A stretch of DNA of 34,606 nucleotides from UBA10906 sp049296695 (GTDB lineage: Bacteria > Pseudomonadota > Gammaproteobacteria > Methylococcales > Methylomonadaceae), in assembly GCA_049296695.1 (NCBI GenBank), contig JBAQSX010000083.1, positions 1 through 34,606 on the forward strand. Direction: 5' to 3'. The translations under genes and the position numbers were made by a program. The stretch's first letter is position 1. Each line of letters begins with the position of its first letter. A model generated the notes under the pieces. It worked only from the letters and a program-made list of their open reading frames with translations. It was not told the DNA's origin and ran no database searches. Below, piece after piece: positions 31,727 through 34,606 of the stretch.

Positions 31727-32533
31727 GTGAGCGTATTAGACGAATTAAGAAAAAAAGCAGAAGAAAAACAAGCCGCCGAAGAAAAACAAGCGGTTAATTA
31801 TGAGCGTTTAGAACAGACTTACCTAAAAGAACTGCTCCCTAAAATGCAATACCTCTATGACAATCTCAATGAAACCGTAAAACACCTTAATTTTTTAGAA
31901 GAACCACTATTAATAAAAGATTATGGTTCACGCCTTCCGCAATTTGGAAGATTAATGCAGAAGAATTATAAAATTAATACCGATGGTCGAATTGGTCACG
32001 CCGATTATCAGCGTTTAATGCAAATTAATATTAGTTTTTCTTGCGAAGGTCCGGGGGAATTTACTTATTCGGTCGCAAAAAACTTTAGTAATAAAGAAAA
32101 AGAATTTTTACTTGAACGCGGACTGACTTTTACCACAGCCTCGGTTAATGAAACGCGGCAAAGCTTTACAGTAAAACGTAAAATTCCTGTGACTTTTTCT
32201 GTTAAAGTCGATTACGATAACTCTAAATTAGAAGTGATTATTAATAATCATCAAAATTTAGAATTTTTTTCTAAAAGTTTTACGCCAGAAGAATTAAATG
32301 ATGAGTTTTTAGAAGATTTATTGAGTTATTTTATTCGTAAAAATACACACTTTATTAAACCCGACATTACTGAAAGTCATAAAGTGGTTATTCAAAGTCA
32401 TCTTGAACCCTATCAATTACAGCAACGTGAATTACTAGCCGAAATTGCCAGAGAAAAAGCAAAAGAAAGAGAATTGAAAGAGAATTCTTCTAAATTTTCT
32501 TTCAAAAAAATCTTTGGCAAACGCAATAAATAA
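31727..32533 (+). CDS. Conserved-looking protein of unknown function with coiled-coil ends
   Basis: I do not recognise this 268-residue protein. It is cytosolic, highly charged, with an N-terminal coiled-coil stretch (ELRKKAEEKQAAEEKQ), a central part predicted to be beta-rich (about 90-180) and a very basic tail (FSFKKIFGKRNK). No signal peptide, membrane helix or catalytic motif is visible. The start is GTG at 31727 with AAAGGA upstream. A possible promoter lies near 31656-31683 (TTGCAC and TAACAT). The gene stands alone between divergent petA and convergent dnaQ. Confidence 0.75.
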   Translation: MSVLDELRKKAEEKQAAEEKQAVNYERLEQTYLKELLPKMQYLYDNLNETVKHLNFLEEPLLIKDYGSRLPQFGRLMQKNYKINTDGRIGHADYQRLMQINISFSCEGPGEFTYSVAKNFSNKEKEFLLERGLTFTTASVNETRQSFTVKRKIPVTFSVKVDYDNSKLEVIINNHQNLEFFSKSFTPEELNDEFLEDLLSYFIRKNTHFIKPDITESHKVVIQSHLEPYQLQQRELLAEIAREKAKERELKENSSKFSFKKIFGKRNK

Positions 32534-32574
32534 TAGACGTGTTTTACAATAAAATAAATTATGATGATAAACAA

Positions 32575-32604
32575 TGGAATCCAAAATCATGATTTTGGAC
32601 TCCA
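32575..32604. repeat. 30-bp palindrome between the unknown gene and dnaQ
   Basis: Two 15-bp halves (32575-32589, 32590-32604) match at 14 of 15 positions, around the centre AATCA/TGATT. It lies in the convergent gap and has no T-run; a repeat or weak 3' hairpin. Confidence 0.65.
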
Positions 32605-32649
32605 CACACAAAATCAACCGTTTAAAACCCTGTCGCCACAAGTCTTCTA

Positions 32650-33372
32650 TTAATGTTCTTCACTTTGCCACAAACAAACCCCGCTGGTTTTTTCAATAGA
32701 ACTTAAACGTAGCTCATGGGCTTCTAATTCCACAGCATTACAAGCAATAACCGCAAGTGCGGGTCGGTTGATAAATAAACGTTTATGTTCTTGGCTATTA
32801 TTTTGTGCGTTTGTTTGCGTAGATTCTTCATCGAGTAATGAGGCTTGCGCCCCTGTCATTAACAAAAATACATCGGCTAAAATTTCAGCATCTAATAACG
32901 CGCCATGCAGTTCACGATGACTATTATCAACGTTGTAACGCTTGCAAAGCGCGTCTAAACTATTGCGTTGCCCTGCATGTTTTTGCCGTGCATAGACCAG
33001 CGTATCGAAAACTGTACTATAATCGCTGACCGCGCCTAATGAAGGTTTCATTAAGGAAAATTCAGCATTAATAAAACCCACGTCAAATGGCGCGTTATGA
33101 ATCACTAATTCTGAATCCCGAATAAAATCGATAAATTCAGCGGCAATATCAGCAAATAAAGGTTTATCATCCAAAAAAGCATTACTTAAACCATGCACTG
33201 CCACCGCACCCTCATCAATGGCACGTTGTGGATTGAGATAACAATGAAAACGTTTACCTGTAATACGACGATTAATTAATTCAATAGCCCCGATTTCAAT
33301 AATACGATGCCCTTCTTGTGGATTTAAACCTGTAGTTTCAGTATCTAAAACCACAATGCGTTGTTTATTCAT
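32650..33372 (-). CDS. dnaQ: DNA polymerase III epsilon subunit (proofreading exonuclease)
   Basis: This 240-residue protein is a DEDDh 3'-5' exonuclease of the DnaQ family. Exo I is VVLDTETTGL (D10, E12), Exo II is in HNAPFDVGFIN, and Exo III is HGALLDAEILADVF with the catalytic His-Asp pair. The C-terminal segment after about 185 is the part that normally binds the polymerase alpha subunit. In many gammaproteobacteria dnaQ is next to rnhA; here rnhA is absent. Full length favours true DnaQ over other DEDDh exonucleases. Confidence 0.93.
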   Translation of the reverse strand: MNKQRIVVLDTETTGLNPQEGHRIIEIGAIELINRRITGKRFHCYLNPQRAIDEGAVAVHGLSNAFLDDKPLFADIAAEFIDFIRDSELVIHNAPFDVGFINAEFSLMKPSLGAVSDYSTVFDTLVYARQKHAGQRNSLDALCKRYNVDNSHRELHGALLDAEILADVFLLMTGAQASLLDEESTQTNAQNNSQEHKRLFINRPALAVIACNAVELEAHELRLSSIEKTSGVCLWQSEEH

Positions 33373-33509
33373 GATGTAAGCCTATTGTTTTAATGATTTG
33401 TAATACTCAAAATATAACGCCATATACAAAACCACTATAGCGGTTTATTCTAAAACTTTCTAGCTTCATTACTGTGTTGCTGTTATGACAATAAATTTAA
33501 GGAGATTCT

Positions 33510-34517
33510 TTGAAGTTGAATCTAAATGATGCCCCAAGTAATGACGATGTACAGCAAACCATTGTTCTTGTTGAAGAGCAACATAATCCATCAACTGATT
33601 TTTTTATTATTCCCGCCTTAACGGCTAATGGTTATCATAAAATTATTCGCTATGGTTTTAAGAATTTACCCAGTGCTAGTGATTTAGTCGGGGTTACTGT
33701 TATTTTTGTGCGTTATATTGCACCTGCGTGGGTAAAATTAATTAAGCAAGTGCGTGCTAGTTTAAAAGAATTAATTGTATTTATCGATGATGATGTTTTT
33801 AATATAAACGCCTCAGTGGGGATGTCGTGGCGGTATCGTTTTAAATTAGCCTATTTATCAGCGTGGCGATTTCAATGGTTAAAAACTCAACAAGCACAAT
33901 TATGGGTATCTACGCCTTATTTATTACAAAAATACAGCGATTGGCAACCGCGTTTAGTCTTACCTTCACCTATTGATAGTTCTTGTCAAATATTGCGGGT
34001 ATTTTATCACGGCACGGCTTCACATCATGCTGAAATTAAATGGCTACATCCTGTTATTACCCAAGTATTAAATCGCAATAATAAAATTGCTTTTGAAATT
34101 GTGGGCGGTGACGAGGTTTATCGACTTTATCGGGGCTTAAATAGGGTAACGGTGATTCATCCGATGAAATGGTCAGCGTATCAATGTTTTTTAAATGCAG
34201 AAAAACGCCATATTGGTTTAGCGCCCTTATTAGATACGCCTTTTAATAAAGCCCGTTCTTATGCTAAATTTTTTGGAATTCATAGTTGTGGCGCGGTGGG
34301 TATTTATTCAGATAATGGTATTTTTAATAACATTGTACAACACGGCGTTGATGGTTTAGTGATTCCAATGGAGACCGAGGCGTGGGTTGAGGCGATTTTA
34401 CAATTAATTGATAATGAAAGCTTGCGAGAAACTTTATTAACTAATGCTACTGTTACTTATAATAACTTGATAGAAAAAGCGCAAAACAGTTATCAACACT
34501 TATTAGTTTCTAAATAA
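33510..34517 (+). CDS. Glycosyltransferase, GT-B (family 4-like)
   Basis: This 335-residue protein has a GT-B layout. A Rossmann-like C-terminal half contains IAFEIVGGDEVYRL and CGAVGIYSDNGIFNNIVQHGVDGLVIP, the region that usually binds a sugar nucleotide, followed by a helix typical of glycosyltransferase family 4-like proteins. Substrate and acceptor are unknown; glycan, lipid or cell-surface polysaccharide synthesis is plausible. The start is TTG at 33510 with GGAG 5 nt upstream; no ATG is near the conserved N terminus. A terminator follows directly. Confidence 0.75.
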   Translation: MKLNLNDAPSNDDVQQTIVLVEEQHNPSTDFFIIPALTANGYHKIIRYGFKNLPSASDLVGVTVIFVRYIAPAWVKLIKQVRASLKELIVFIDDDVFNINASVGMSWRYRFKLAYLSAWRFQWLKTQQAQLWVSTPYLLQKYSDWQPRLVLPSPIDSSCQILRVFYHGTASHHAEIKWLHPVITQVLNRNNKIAFEIVGGDEVYRLYRGLNRVTVIHPMKWSAYQCFLNAEKRHIGLAPLLDTPFNKARSYAKFFGIHSCGAVGIYSDNGIFNNIVQHGVDGLVIPMETEAWVEAILQLIDNESLRETLLTNATVTYNNLIEKAQNSYQHLLVSK

Positions 34518-34518
34518 T

Positions 34519-34557
34519 AAAAACCTGCTAGCTTTTTAAAACTTAGCAGGTTTTTTT
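34519..34557 (+). terminator. Rho-independent terminator of the glycosyltransferase gene
   Basis: A 10-bp perfect stem (34521-34530 with 34544-34553; AAACCTGCTA) is followed by a T-run, immediately after the stop codon. An A-run on the left also allows termination from the other strand. Confidence 0.85.
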
Positions 34558-34593
34558 ATGGATTAACTGAAGTTATGTAAGATTATACAACAT

Positions 34594-34606
34594 TGTAGGG
34601 GCGAAT
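34594..34606. repeat. Partial GTAGGGGCGA repeat at the window edge
   Basis: The window ends inside a TGTAGGGGCGA sequence identical to the ends of the element at 23196-23407. The rest lies outside the window. Confidence 0.5.

Overview
The window is AT-rich chromosomal DNA from a gammaproteobacterial methanotroph, most likely a member of the Methylococcales. The decisive evidence is a complete soluble methane monooxygenase (sMMO) operon on the minus strand (mmoX-Y-B-Z-D-C, a small unknown gene, mmoG, then mmoR; 27322 down to 17380). MmoX keeps every di-iron ligand at the numbering known from Methylococcus capsulatus. A Nif-type Fe-S assembly cluster (hesB-nifU-nifS) at the left edge suggests a nitrogen fixer. 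No rRNA, tRNA, CRISPR array, transposase or phage gene was seen. Genus is not resolved. || Layout. 1-2717: hesB-nifU-nifS (minus), with a terminator at the far left and, upstream, a -24/-12 (sigma-54) promoter plus a TGT-N10-ACA NifA-type site. 2975-5938: a large secreted RTX/FG-GAP protein with three 267-bp repeat modules. 6064-7257: a PLP aminotransferase. 7297-9493: a cyclic-nucleotide-binding protein and a GAF/HD-GYP signalling protein. 9579-14907: holC, pepA, hemY, hemX, hemD, read from hemD towards holC. 15361-17125: an M14-type zinc peptidase and an overlapping alpha/beta hydrolase. 17380-27322: the sMMO system. 27323-27965: a 643-bp regulatory interval. 27966-28631: an unknown helical protein. 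28755-31478: the cytochrome bc1 operon petABC. 31727-34517: an unknown protein, dnaQ and a glycosyltransferase. || How it works together. MmoX/Y/Z form the hydroxylase, MmoB is the coupling protein, MmoC the NADH reductase, MmoD a small regulatory/assembly protein, MmoG a GroEL-like chaperone and MmoR a sigma-54 activator. A near-consensus sigma-54 promoter (27454-27468) lies about 130 bp before mmoX. A strong hairpin terminator lies between mmoG and mmoR, so mmoR probably has its own promoter. || Most interesting structure. The interval upstream of mmoX holds a 32-bp near-perfect palindrome (27869-27900) and a second, inverted exact 17-nt copy of its arm (27647-27663). Between and beside them are a candidate small RNA (sigma-70 promoter 27575-27603, terminator 27750-27781, CCUCCU motif) and, on the opposite strand, a 47-codon ORF with a perfect AGGAGG site. 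A further unusual feature is the 410-bp mmoZ-mmoD spacer, packed with nested inverted repeats. Short palindromic repeats of at least three families are concentrated at the gene junctions of the sMMO operon.
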